Assembly: GCA_025093555.1 (NCBI GenBank)
Contig: JAIWNF010000001.1
Location: 186,001 to 250,000 of the forward strand
Direction: 5' to 3'
Source of the DNA: Circinella umbellata
Taxonomy: Eukaryota; Mucoromycota; Mucoromycetes; Mucorales; Lichtheimiaceae
DNA: 64,000 bases
Positions 11,094-22,988 of the stretch are shown here, in pieces. A program made the position numbers and the translations under genes. Under the pieces are notes generated by a model. It ran no database searches, was not told where the DNA came from, and was given only the letters and a program-made list of their open reading frames with translations. The stretch's first letter is position 1. Each line of letters starts with the position of its first letter.

Positions 11094-13497
11094 TACTTAT
11101 TATTATGTTTAACCAAGGTTCAATTAATATAATCAACTATATAAAAAAAAAGGATCGTTGCTTTTTTTAAAGAAAAAAAAAGACTAGTAAAAATGTAAAA
11201 TAATAATTAAAAAAAAAAAGAAAGAAAAAGAAGAAGAAAAAAATTAAAGCGGAAAGAAATAGGAGGTTGAATAAGTACCGCGTGAGAAGATATAAGTAAT
11301 TTTATTTTTCTTCTTCTTTTCTAATAATGGGTCTAAACCTTAAAAATTATATTATAATGCAAAAAGAAAAATAAAAAAAATGGTTGGCTTTGTAATGAGT
11401 AAAAAAAAATTGATATTTATTTATACAACATAAACTTATATGCAGATTATGTTTGAATTATTTATTGTTAGGTCACCGGGGAAACACTAAGATTGTCCCA
11501 TGATGTGAACAGAACCAAAGAATGGGTTGTCATTTTCCTTTAATGTGTTGCACTTCCCAACCCTCTTCCCTGGGGCGTTGCTTATTTGTTTTTTTTTTTT
11601 TTGAAATTATAATAACTCGGTAACCATTAAGAATATTAATTATTGTACCTAAATTATTTGCGTGGAACAAAAAAAAAATGTGATACAAAATACGTTATGC
11701 AAATAAGCATGATCCTTCTTGTCATCCCACCTTATAATATTCATTGATAATAACGTAATTGTTGAGTATTATTTCGTTTATTATCATTCTTCAATAACTT
11801 TTTTTTTCCTTCTATAAAAAAAAAACATTCCGCTACAAAAAGTGGGAAAATACGTAACAAAAATAAAGCTTTATATAATAGGTTTTTATCTGATTATAGA
11901 GTCTTAAACTGTAAAATATGTAGAATGTTTTATTATCGACCTCAAAGCAAACATGCATATTAAAAGTATTCCTCATATTTATAATACTAAAAATGCATTT
12001 TTTAGTATCATTCATAGGCATGTCTTTCACATGTGTTTTCGAAATAACACACATGGCTATCTTATTTTCAAACTTTTTTTATTATTATTTATTAATGCGA
12101 ACACACTCTCACATAGCTTACTGATTCTTGATTAAGAAGATATACCATACCCGAGCTTGACTATTATACTTAACAGGAGAGCTATTATATTGTTACCATG
12201 GCAACAATAGTTAGAGCATAATGATTTATTATTATTATTAATATCAATATTGTTTTCTAAATCGTTACATTGTCCTCATTGAATGTTAAGTACATTCTTT
12301 AACAAATAAAATCAATGAGGAACTAATATAAGAATTTTCGTTTATCTACAAATCCTAGAAAATACACCCACGCTTTTCATTATCTTTCCACTATGATAAC
12401 AACGTTCTAGTTTATGATTATTATTAAACTATGTAAGAAGAAAAAATTCAAACAGAAAGTAAAACTATTAATAATTCGGAATGTTATTCGGTTTAAATAA
12501 CCATTTATTTATCCAATACACTTTATCAAGGGTACCTTTAATTTTTACAGTAATAGTCAGACAACGCCGGAAAATATCTCTGATTTACCGAACATTATTA
12601 ACTATAAAAAGTCCCTTGCAGGGGAAACACGAAAAGGGATCTACTTTTAAGTCACATCGTCAAAAATATATTTCCTTGAGGAGGAAAAGACTTGGAAAAA
12701 ATTTTATAAAAAAAAAAAAAAAAAAAAAAAAAACGAAGAAATTATAAACTACGTATGATACAATATGTGTTTTAATTTTAAACTACAAGCAAGTAAACTA
12801 ATATAAAGACAATCATCATCATCAATTGATTTTCGAGCACTGAACGGACATTAGATGTGACTTAATTCTTTTTGATGCTTAAGGATTACGGTTTCGATAA
12901 AGCTTTAGTTCGTCGCTTTGTACTGTATCTTTTCATCCTTGGCTGAGATGCCTCCCGACGGCTCTAACAAGAAGCTAACTGCTTTTTGGTTTTTTGTTTT
13001 TTTCGCCAATCCAAGTCCATCCAAGCCCATCCCATTTATATCTTTTTAAATTTTCGGTTTCAATTTCCTACCCAAATGAAGCAGTATTTTCTTCAGTCAT
13101 GATTCACATACAGCGAGAAGGCACTTTTGGGAACGAAAACATAACCATTCTAGTTCGACAACATCGTTAAACCATCGAAATATAGCATTGCTTATAGGTA
13201 TGATAAACTGGATAGTCAAAGTCCGTTCATTGACTTGATGATCCACTCTATTCCTGGGTGCCTATAAAATATCCAGGCTTGTTTCTGTTATTATTTCAAG
13301 TTCACGCAAATCATGGTGTAGAAAAATATCAGACAGATCAGCTGACAGCGTAGGCTCGCGTTGGTGTGCTTTGATTCGTAGTACATGAGGGTTGAGGCTA
13401 CTGTTCTTTTCAATGAAAAGCTTACGAGGGACATTTGTATCCCAACCGGCAGCTTGAGCTTTTCACTCCCCCCCCCCACGCAGCCTCGATTTCTTCA
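11094..13497. other. Gene-poor intergenic region
   Basis: About 2.4 kb with no ORF I would defend. It is AT-rich with A and T runs (for example 12709-12733). The short ORFs at 12481-12747 and 13291-13479 show no family signature. The last kilobase, from about 12850, is less AT-rich than the rest and may be decayed mobile-element sequence continuous with the integrase relic further right, but I find no motif to prove it. Confidence 0.5.
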
Positions 13498-13869
13498 TTA
13501 TTCGACGTCGTCCAGCGTCAAATCTATAATTCTAAGCGAATTAACTAGGTCAAATGGATTTAAGTGCTTTAATAATTCTTCGCGACTTTTGCAAACGGCA
13601 TCTGTTAGCGGCGCGTCTTGACGACCAACTAGGATACAGTTTCAGTAGAAAGATCAGTTTAAGGATAAGTCACTTATACTAGCAATATTACTAATCACAC
13701 TTAACTTACCGTGGATCTGGCTACTCGCAGCGCCAACGTCAATAGCTGTGCTTGATCCCGCTTGCGATGAAATACTTTCAGATATAATATTGTCCATTAC
13801 ATTCGAATCATTTTCAGCAACGGTCCTCAATGCCAACTTGGTGCTAATGCTGACCGTGGCACTCATCAT
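13498..13869 (-). CDS. Possible small two-exon gene, unknown function
   Basis: Minus strand exon 13869-13710 (from MMSATVSIS to SSQIH) ends at a GTAAGT donor. A CTAG acceptor leads into 13628-13498, which continues in phase as VGRQDAPLTDAVCKSREEL and ends LRIIDLTLDDVE-stop. The joined product has 96 residues, with ordinary composition, no membrane segment and an acidic C-terminus. Favouring a real gene: consensus splice sites and phase-preserving joining. Against it: it lies among decayed retroelement pieces, overlaps a plus-strand ORF (13385-13621), and resembles no family I know. It may be part of a mobile element. Confidence 0.3.
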
Positions 13870-13887
13870 ACGCCTATAAAACCATTG

Positions 13888-14045
13888 TATGTCCCAAAAC
13901 CCTTTGTTCGTTGGAATTTGGACTTTATGGGCAAATTATCAAAGACCATTAATGGTAATTGCTAGATCCTGGTGGCGGTGGACTATAACTCGTGCTCTCC
14001 TTGATGCCACTGGCCAAGCTATTTGCAGACCATTTACCGACTCAG
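13888..14045 (+). pseudogene. Ty3/Gypsy integrase core relic
   Basis: The plus strand reads PLYVPKPFVRWNLDFMGKLS, then KTINGNC, an in-frame TAG, and ILVAVDY. After a one-base shift it continues TRALLDATGQAICRPF. This is the start of a retroviral-type integrase catalytic core, including the first acidic residue region (LDFMG) and the ILVAVDY strand. The stop codon and frameshift show it is dead. No reverse transcriptase, protease or LTR could be recognised nearby. Confidence 0.75.
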
Positions 14046-14417
14046 AACGTCAGTGTGGTTTCCAGTAGTTTTGCTACAAACCTGGGGGGGGAGAGGTAAA
14101 AGCAATGAGTAATTCATTGGGTACTGTATAGTCACAACGTGCTTTAATTTATTTCCATTATTAATTACCCTTTTTGTAAGTCGTTCTACTGAAGTTAGAA
14201 TAGTCGAATGTAAATTTTCGAGAGTATCGTGGGTCCGTTTTTCCATTCTGTTTTCTTTGTGATTCTGCCGTTGCAACTCTTGCCCAATACCGTTGGTATT
14301 CCGTGCATTAAATGAATAAAAAATGCAAACTCCAGCCATTTCCCATGAAATGAAGCAAGCGCCAGCAATCATTGACACCACTACGAACGTAGCAGCAACA
14401 CCACCAGCACGACTCAA
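14034..14417 (-). CDS. Doubtful ORF with one membrane segment and a coiled coil
   Basis: A 127-residue minus-strand ORF. It starts MSRAGGVAATFVVV, has a hydrophobic stretch at about residues 8-33 and then a charged helical stretch (ELQRQNHKENRMEK, LENLHSTILTSVERL). A possible GTAATT donor follows at 14168. No family recognised, and it overlaps the end of the integrase relic on the other strand. I list it because its composition looks more protein-like than most shadows here. Confidence 0.2.
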   Translation of the reverse strand: MSRAGGVAATFVVVSMIAGACFISWEMAGVCIFYSFNARNTNGIGQELQRQNHKENRMEKRTHDTLENLHSTILTSVERLTKRVINNGNKLKHVVTIQYPMNYSLLLPLPPQVCSKTTGNHTDVLSR

Positions 14418-14517
14418 AAAGATGCATCCTATAGCTCAACAAAAAAAAGAAGCATGTAATCAATAAGCCCGACGGCATACAACATTCTTGTGTCACCAAT
14501 AACACAGAAGCCATCAG

Positions 14518-14912
14518 TTGCCCGATTATAATGAAACTGAATTTGAATACAGATACATCCCATGCCTGCAACGCAGAACACGACAGAAAATCCGTCAGCT
14601 ATTCCGTAGTCTAGAGATTAACACTTCTCGTGTTCTGGATATTTCATATCCTGGTCGAAATATCAGTGGTATACTAGTTCACCATACTTCCTGCCAAATC
14701 AATGCATTGCCACACTAAAGAACTGTGATCCCATTCACCCAGATAATCTCAAGGATCTCAAATACGAAGAAATGTTCCAGGCCTGAACGATTAAAATTTC
14801 TAAACAATGTCACCGTCAACGATGATATTTGCAAGCCATCGCAGCCCCAGACTGTTACACTAACTACTAAAATAACGCACTTTTTCAATTCGAAAGGATG
14901 GATCGAGTAATC
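14518..14912 (+). pseudogene. Probable retroelement gag-like relic, frameshifted
   Basis: One frame reads RVLDISYPGRNISGILVHH and stops. A second frame resumes with NCDPIHPDNLKDLKYEEMF, and a third ends FFNSKGWIE. The pieces look like one longer protein broken by frameshifts. From memory they resemble accessory (ORF1/gag-like) proteins of retroelements in Mucorales, but I cannot confirm this. The integrase relic 500 bp upstream on the same strand supports a retroelement origin. Confidence 0.35.
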
Positions 14913-17241
14913 CGACTTTGATCACACATATTATGTCAAGTCCACGACAATTATAATCAGATTCCCCAGTATATTTTTCAGTATCTCACTCTTTACACAA
15001 AATCAAATTTAGAGAGTTTTTTGTCTTCCTGAAACCTTATTACATATGTATAATGTAGCTCGTACAAATCATTCTATAATACAATAATTCCCTACTTGTA
15101 ACATCTTAATAAAGTGTATCCCTATTTACTAATGTTGATGAACTACACCTTTTTCCTTGCTGCCCCGCAAGGTTTTCGGTAACCCCTCTTCGTGAGTTGA
15201 CGAGAGCAAGAAGAAGCTGAATCTCAGCGTGTGCTCAATTAAATGCGTCCTTAATAAAATATATAATTTCAATGTTATGTTTTCCCCTGTAAGAATAATC
15301 AGTGTCAAACGAACTGGAGTATTTGAGAAAGGAGAGCTCATTTTAAATTTGTTTATTGATTCTATTCTTGGGAATCATTTGAAGAGTACGACAGTAGGCT
15401 ATATCGGCCTCTGTTGGATTAGTAAATTGTAATGTTTCGACAAAATCAAAGTGATCGAAGCTGCTTCCGTAACAGTTATCAAGTTGAGTGCACTGTAATG
15501 TGCACACATATCACGGAGCCAATTGAACTTATGCAGACAACTTAATGCTCCGCCATATGGTGTTGTCATTCTCTTTAATTTCACACACACACGCTTTCCC
15601 CCTTTTAAGTTTTTGAAGGAACAGGAGAGTCCGTTTGGCCCAGTTTTTATTCTGATTTAGTAATTAGTCTTAGCATTATATAGTTTTTTGATTCATCCTG
15701 TTATTTTGTATCGCTAGTTTCCAGTTGTCATTATAGTGTCGTATTTATGCTTGTGCAGTCATTTATATATCTGATCTTTAATTTTATTGGCATGGATCAG
15801 ATGTTTTCTTATTTCTCATATTATATTATACTCGTATCCCCAATTTTTCATATCTTGTATCTCTTTCTCTAATTTTATTGATCTATATGTGTGACAAACT
15901 ATTTGTAACATCTAAATCAATAATAAACCACTACTCTCATTTTTAATAGACCAAGTTCGTAAGAAATTCTTATAACAATACTAAATATAACAAGATATCC
16001 CTATAAAGGGGAAAGGCACAATCAAAAAGGTGTACTTTTTACAACTCCGCAATTACACAGACTTGATCCATCTTTCCATACAATATCCCAGAGGATTTTT
16101 TTCAAAAGATGATATTCAATGAAATCAAACAATAATAATATTATGATATGTAATTATTACGATATATACAATCTACTTTTAATATAATGAATAAGAGTGT
16201 GATATGCTTTACTAACAATATGGAAAAAAATGTAACCGAAAATCAATTCATAAGTAATAAAATCATTATCTGTCATTTTCATATAAAACAATAAAATCAC
16301 TCTTTATTATAAGTTATTATGTTAACTTTGTTTTTTTATTATAGTTATATTGATTATTACAGAGTCCTGTCTATTAATCTTTATGGTTATCTCTTTGATC
16401 TAAAAGTTTGACATATATTGTAAAGTCATTTACTTTTTTTTTATTCTTTTGCTCAAGGGGGAGCAACAAGGAATTTTTTAATCAGGGTCGATCGATCGAC
16501 ATATCATATTAGCTGCAACAAATAAGTGATAGTCAGGTAGTCAAAACGTGTACGTTGCTATCTATTTAGTTTAAAAAAGGGGGAGGGAAAGAGAAATTTA
16601 ACTGAACTATTGTGCCCTTTCGCATGACGAAAATAAGGTTTATAACTCCTTTCCCTTTCTTTCTGTTTATTTTTGTCCTATTTATGGCATACTTACCTAA
16701 TATACTAATTCCAATGTGATCATAAGTATGCCAAAAAAAATCTTTTCTTGGTTTAAGATGTTATGCCAAAATGTGTGCTACAACGAGAATGTTTTTGGTG
16801 TACCTTTTTTTTTTGAGTGAATCAAAGATTTTCACTGTGGATCCATCAATAAAGAAGAAGGAAAGAAAGCAAACTCTATTCCCACGCCTTATTTATTAGA
16901 TGGGTGAAAAAAAAAACCAGGAACCACAAAAAAAATAAAAGGGTAGAATGTAAATATTATTATTAGCTGAACCAAATGGAAGAAAACATTAATGATAAAA
17001 AGTAGTAATATAGTAAGGATGTTGGTTATGGTAAAATAAAAGGTAAACTAAACGAATAATACATATACAAGAACCAAAAAAAGCTGATTGATAATGCTAC
17101 TAGAGGAACATGAAAAAAAAAATACAAATTAAAAATAGAATATAACAAAATGAGGGGTGTGGAGGAAATTATATATGAAAGGTTATATATTTATAATGGT
17201 GGATGTAATTGAAGTATTTGCTTCTTTTATACTGAATAAGG
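14913..17241. other. Intergenic, no gene seen
   Basis: About 2.3 kb of AT-rich DNA. The short ORFs near 15129-15590 have no family features. The stretch from about 16440 to 17240 has purine-rich words and lies downstream of the VTT gene. No RNA gene or repeat array recognised. Confidence 0.5.
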
Positions 17242-18329
17242 TTATTGCTCCTGTGGATGATGATGATGATGATGATGGCGGTCTTGAGAATATGTAGTAT
17301 TATCTAGTTCCATAATTTCATCCCCTTTTTCCAGATCATCGTCATCTAAAAGTCTTCTATTATTTTCATCTATGTTGTCTTCTTCTTCCTCACCATCATC
17401 CTTTGCACCAATATAACGTTTCATAAGACGTTTAAGTTTCTTTCCCCAAATCACAGGTACCAAAGAAATGAACGATACACCAAGAAGCTTAATGATCAAA
17501 GAGGCCGATACAATATCCGCTGTTGAACTCAGTTCGCCAAGAACAGCACCAGCCTGGGCGCAAATAAAATTATATGGCATGGACCCCAGAAAAGTAGACC
17601 AGAAAAATGGTGATACTGGGATACCTAAGAATGGTGATACCATGTTAATGAACCTAATAATAAAAATAATTATATATTAGTATTTTTTTACGTTAGTTCC
17701 TTATTATGGATAAAAAATAACATACATTTATCCATATTTAATCAATTAGTGTATATTATAAACAATCTTAAACAAACTTACCAATAAGGTGTAAATGGGA
17801 ATAAACGAGCAAACAAGAGCCACCAAAAGATACCAACAGATTTATCATGTTTCATTTGACGAGTTAACGATGCTGCTCGACGTGAGACCCAGTTAATTTG
17901 AAGGAAAGGTTCAGCTACCAACATGGCCAGACCATATGCCAAAGTAGCTCCGATGGCTGTGAGCAAACTAGTCCATACGGTTCCAGCAGCAATACCATAT
18001 AGATGACCTGCCAACAGATTGAATAAAACTGAACCGGGGATTGAAAATGCTTGCTGCCACAGGTACAGTGCCGCAAAAACCCCAGCTACCGCAAAGTAAT
18101 CGGACCAGGTTGCAGCGGCCATATCTTCCAAGTGAACAGAAATTTGTTGAATATCCTCGAGGGTATGTGGTAACTCAATCCCTAAAATATGTCGTGCTAG
18201 CGTTAATGATAACAGTAACGATAGTAATCCGATAAAAATAAATAATGCGAGGCGTGGAATTAATCGGCGCCATGGTGAATTGAGTGCGTTCATTGCTTTT
18301 TTTTCATCTCCTGTATTATCGATATCCAT
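17242..18329 (-). CDS. TMEM41-type VTT-domain membrane protein
   Basis: Exons (minus strand) 18329-17782 and 17653-17242 give 319 residues. There is a membrane segment near residues 27-48, then the VTT (DedA/SNARE-associated) domain at about 85-255 with the hallmarks FSIPGSVLFNLLAGHLYG, LLFARLFPFTPYWFINM, SPFLGIPVSPFF and PYNFICAQAG. These match TMEM41A/B more closely than yeast Tvp38. In animals TMEM41B is an ER phospholipid scramblase that works in autophagosome formation and lipid supply; a similar ER role is inferred here. The C-terminal tail is cytosolic-looking, very acidic (EEEEDN, DDDDLEKGDE), and ends in seven histidines before PQEQ. Confidence 0.9.
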
Positions 18330-19129
18330 AATAGTAATTTAAAGTGTAATGTAGAACTATATATTTATGTGGTGTTGATGCTTTTATTGGTATAATGATG
18401 AACTAGAGAAAAAAAAAATACACATATATATATAAAATAATCTGAAAACTCCGGGACAAAAAAAAAAAAGATGGAAGAAAGAAAAGAAATAAGAAATAGA
18501 AGTGGTGGGTGTGGTTAATATAACCCTTGGATTAAAAGTATGTATCCTAAAATTTTTATCCTTATAGAACTTATTTTTAGTCGGCCCGAATTTTTTTTGA
18601 TGGTCAGCGGAAGATCGGGATTTTTTATTTTTATTTTCAAGAAGATTCTTTATGATGGGCCCTTTTACTTGCCATAAGAAATTTTGACAAGCACTTCCTT
18701 TGATCCAACCCTTTGAGTGAAAAAATAATTAGGGTATTTTTCATTTTCATTTATTTAATGAAAAGTGTTATATTATATAAACATAAAATAAAAAAGAAAA
18801 CAAGTCGAGTATAAACTATAAAGAGTATTTAAGAGAAAAGGGTGTAACACATGAGATAAACACTTTGGAAGGAATCCCTTATAGTATAAAATGGGCTTTT
18901 GCACCGCCTCAATCTATAATAAACAATTCATACCACTTATCATGCCAAAACTTTTTAAAAGGATTTTCATGATACGTATCATGAATGCTGTTATGTAGAA
19001 TGAATATTTTGTTGGTATGAATAACTTGTATAATGATAATGCAAATGGTTTAAATAAATTAAACTTTCTTTTATGTACTTAATGACTTCTACATTATTGT
19101 TTAGGGGGGTTTAATTAATGTGTAGAAAT
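18330..19129. other. Intergenic with an 18-bp perfect palindrome
   Basis: An 800-bp gap: promoter side of the VTT gene and 3' flank of the STE14 gene. A perfect palindrome TCATGATACGTATCATGA lies near 18967-18984. No gene seen. Confidence 0.55.
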
Positions 19130-20369
19130 TTAAGGAATAAGTGGCATCCATGTAGGTGTTTTTGCTTTATAATTTGTCCATTCATCACCAAAAAATCGAA
19201 GCAAGGTATATTCTTCATAAGCAATTCGTTCATCAAAGAATCGATGTAACCAATATACAAATAATGCAAGACAAATAGGATTCAATAATAAAAATTGAAT
19301 ACCAATAGCCCACCAAAAAAATCCAAAATAAGATGGATGACGTATTATACTAGTTTTTTTTTTAGTCGCAAAAAAGATAAATAAGAATCAGTATCATGAA
19401 ATCATTCTTCTTATCTCTATCTCTTTCAGTTCATATCTAAATTACCTATAGATACCATGCGTTACAAGAACATGATCTTCATCTTTTGAGTCAGCGATAT
19501 GATGAGAAAAGTTATGTCTTGCCGAGAACATGGCAATAGTTCGAGAAGATTGTCCAACGATGACAAGTATAAGACCTATTTTATAAAACATAAATTAGGG
19601 TTTTATATAATAATTAAATCAATAATATATATATTAGACGTTATTACTAATTTTTACCAAAATAATTCACTAAGCCAAACGATTTCCATGAGGGAAAGAA
19701 ATAATATTCAATAACAAACTCAAGTAATGCTGCTGCATGTGCTGCATGATAGTGTGGACTATGATTGATCAAATAGGCTAAATAAATTATTATAAATATA
19801 TAAGATTAAAAGCTGTCATCTATCAAAAAACTACTGTGCACAATTAAATACCCTCCGTAAACTTCTTCCCTCTCTGTTCCATGCAAATCTAACTTACAAT
19901 CAAGAGTCAAGGTATCCGGATTAAATAAAGCTGTTGCCAAATATTCTAGAAAATGGAAAAGAGCGAGAGCCGCCAAAAACAATCCAAATTGAGGAATTTC
20001 CCATTTTGGTTCACAAATCATGGCAAATACGATGCCGCCACCACAGATAATACCGAGTAAAAATCCATACATTGAAATGTTTTGAGGTGAATTAGAACCA
20101 TCAAAAATTCTACCATTATTACGACGAAGTTGAGCACGTTGTTGTTTCAATCGTTGAAATTCATCCATTGTATGTGCTGCTGTACCAGTTGTTGCATTGT
20201 TTGTGGAATGAGTAGAGGATGGTCGGACTAGTTTGATGGTACTTGCAGTACTGTTAGTGTGAACTTGTCGATACCTTACTCGATCTTCAATCCGACGTTC
20301 AATGTCATGGTCTTCGACATCACTGCTAGTATTATCACTGTCTATGGAATGGATCGCATCGGAAGACAT
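19130..20369 (-). CDS. STE14: Protein-S-isoprenylcysteine O-methyltransferase (STE14/ICMT)
   Basis: Exons (minus strand) 20369-19898, 19777-19658, 19575-19446 and 19349-19130 give 313 residues. The first 85 or so are a polar Ser/Thr-rich cytosolic extension not present in yeast Ste14. Then come membrane segments (FLLGIICGGGIVFAMI, FGLFLAALALFHFLEYL) and the conserved catalytic half: NPDTLTLDSYLINHSPHYH, SARHNFSHHIA, DEDHVLVTHGIYSIIRHPSYFGF, YEEYTLLRFFGDEW. ICMT methylates the prenylated C-terminal cysteine of CaaX proteins (Ras, Rho, mating pheromone) in the ER. The two His/Arg motifs for S-adenosylmethionine binding (VTHGIY, RHPSYFG) are intact, so it should be active. Confidence 0.93.
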
Positions 20370-21306
20370 TGGGGAGTGATTTGTGTGGGTAAAGAACGTC
20401 TTTCGAGAATTCCTCTCGCGCTGAGAAACAAAGGGGAGTATGATATTAAAGTGAGGAGACTAAAAATAAAGATTATGAATATAAAGAAAAAAAAAAGTAT
20501 GACATTTTGGGTTATTGTCATGACAATTATTACTAACAACCTCAAAATTGATGTATTTGTTTTAATTTTTGCTTAGAAAATAAGCTTTTCTCTTATATGA
20601 TAAGTTTATGCTTAATAATTCAAAATTTTTAAAGTAGAATTGTCTTTTTTCTGAAAACAGAGAGTCGTTAGATATATATATAACGAAGTTTATAGAAGCA
20701 TGACATTGTCCTTTAAGATCAGTGAGGTTTTTTGTAAGTATTGAATGGATTTTGTTGGTATCTTTTTTTTTTCTATCAGCCGATATGTTTTAGTTATATT
20801 TAATAAAGAATCGGAACCAAATCATATATAGGAAAAGAATGGTTGCGTACCGGATCAATACAATAGGAAAATACCACGAGGAATGCAAAACAAAATGGTT
20901 TTCTCTGTTACTAAGTTGTAGATCATACTTTATAATGATACATGTAAGTTGTGAACAACGCCTTGGTGATGTTATACTCGATCTATGCTAGATGTATAAA
21001 TCGACTTACGATATGTTTATTGGACAAATTATTCTTTTCTTTTCTTTTGTCATATTACTAGACTGTACAACATTAAGCTATTGGTGTATCTCTACGTTTA
21101 CATGATCATGCAACAACAGTCAAGGACGCAAACTTTTTCTATTCTAAATATATAATAATAATAATAACATTTATTGACAATATTCTTCTATTTACATTAA
21201 TATCTATTTTATGAGCAAATTAACCTTCAAATCATCCTAATCTTTGGTTGTCAGAGGTCGATGATTATCATGGATACGACATATTTTCTATTTTTTTTTT
21301 GTTTCA
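20370..21306. other. Intergenic, STE14 promoter and cysteine synthase 3' flank
   Basis: About 940 bp, AT-rich, no credible ORF. It contains oligo-A/T runs and a short (TAA)n stretch near 21151-21168. I see no RNA gene. Confidence 0.5.
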
Positions 21307-22832
21307 TTACATAAAATCATCAAGTCCTTCAGAATCTTTCAATTCATATGGAATACCAGCAGCTTTCAAATAATCGTCACTCCTATAATAATAAGTAATC
21401 CACTCATCGTCAATATTTTTATGTAAAAAAAAGCTATCCATCCTTATTATTTTTTCCCTGCGTTTTTATTTTATTTATTTTTACATACCAAAACTTTGTT
21501 AAATGACGTTGGCCTGAATCATTTAATAAGGTAACAATGACATGACCAGGACCCATTTCTCTTGCTGCACGTACAGCTGCAACACAGTTCACAGCTGAAC
21601 TGCTTCCAAGAAATAAACCATCCTCACGAACTAAATACCGTGCCATTTTCACCGCCTCTTCATCCGTAACACGAAAAGCATCATCCACCAAATGTCTTCC
21701 CATATTAAAATTATTCGTCAATCGATTAATACCGATGCCTTCTACAACGGTATCCACTTGATGCCGTTTCCTTGTTCCTTCACGTTCCTGAGGTGCATAC
21801 ATGACATTATATTTTACCTTGTTGAATAACCCGGAACCCATAGGATCAGCTAAGAACACTTTTAATTTATGAATGCGTGGTTTCAGATACAATGCCAATC
21901 CAGAAAGTGTTCCGCCTGTTCCTGCACCTAATACCAAAGCATCCATTTTCGAACCGATTTGCTGGTAAATTTCAGGTGCTGTTGTTTCATAATGCATTTG
22001 ATAATTAGCATCATTTTCGAATTGATTAGCAAAATAACCGCGTGTTTCTCCTTGACCGAAACCTTCTGCACGCGTTTTTGCAAGGTTGACGAATTGTTTT
22101 TTATCAATGATACTAACGGGTCGTACTTTTTCAACCGTTGCACCCAGTTTTTCCAAAAGTTGATATTTTTCTTGTGCTTGATCGTCTGGCATAACAATCC
22201 ATGCTTTGTGACCACGAGCACGAGCAATCATAGCAATGGAAATACCAGTGGAACCAACAGTGCCTTCAAATACAGTACTGCCTGTATGTGGTTTAAGTAT
22301 ACCTGCTTGTTCAGCGGATCGAATAATGTTTAATGCAACTCGATCTTTGGCACTTCCTCCAGGGTTAAGAAACTTTTATAGATATATATATATATTTATA
22401 TATTTCGCCAGTTGTTATAAAAAAAAAGTCGGGTTAACGTATATCTACGTGTTTTCCTTCCCTCGTTTACAGTCGTTGTATTGTCTTTATTATTTTATTC
22501 GTGATAAATATATTTACCTCTGCTTTTCCCTAATAATACGTGTCATATATTAGATTCCAATAGTTTAATTAATATTTTATTAATTAAATTGATGAACAAA
22601 AAAAAAGAGAGAAAGAGAAACTCACCAATATGGTACAGCCAGTTGCTTCGGAAAGACTCTTGATTCGCATAAGCGGTGTATTGCCAATAAGTCCATCAAC
22701 ACCGTCAACATATCCAAGTTCTTTTTGTTGTTTATCATTGTCGCGATCCAACCAAAGTTTTAATAAGAGTGTTATTGTTGCTCCTGAAATGAGTCCAACA
22801 GCAAGTGATTGTCGATCAATTACCCACACCAT
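21307..22832 (-). CDS. Membrane-anchored cysteine synthase-like PLP enzyme (MCY1/YGR012W type)
   Basis: Exons (minus strand) 22832-22626, 22518-22529 (a 12-bp microexon), 22372-21489 and 21382-21307 give 392 residues. The N-terminus has one hydrophobic segment (VGLISGATITLLLKLWL), as in the mitochondrial outer membrane fungal cysteine synthases. PLP-enzyme landmarks follow: GNTPLMRIKSLS, FLNPGGSAKDR with the Schiff-base lysine (about residue 82), FEGTVGSTGISIA, GAGTGGTLSG for phosphate binding, and EGIGINRL. Members of this branch make cysteine from O-acetylserine or have related activity; the exact substrate is inferred. Without the microexon (GGAAAAGCAGAG, encoding GKAE) the conserved stretch before FLNPGG would be missing. 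It is divergent from DPH6 with 156 bp between starts. Confidence 0.92.
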
Positions 22833-22988
22833 TTTGGTATATATATATATATATATATATATAGTATGTATTTGTGAGTTGATACAACAATAACCAAAAA
22901 AAAAAGTCTAAATAAATAAGCAAGAATGAATTAGATATAAAATAATTCTTCACAGCCATACTCCGAAGAAAAAAATACGCGTTTTAAC
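22833..22988. promoter_or_regulatory. Shared divergent promoter, cysteine synthase and DPH6
   Basis: Only 156 bp separate the two start codons. The region includes a (TA)n tract at about 22839-22863, so both promoters must lie here. This is inference from layout; no transcription factor site was recognised. Confidence 0.55.

Noticed and set aside
12481..12747. 88-residue plus-strand ORF ending in poly-Lys
   Set aside because: The Lys run is a translated poly-A tract and the rest matches nothing.
13860..13940. In-frame upstream extension of the 13498-13869 minus-strand gene (KGFWDIQWFYRR)
   Set aside because: That stretch is the reverse complement of the plus-strand integrase relic, whose motif match is far stronger.
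22372..22626. Direct joining of cysteine synthase exons 1 and 3
   Set aside because: It keeps the frame but drops the four conserved residues before FLNPGG; the 12-bp microexon restores them with proper splice sites.
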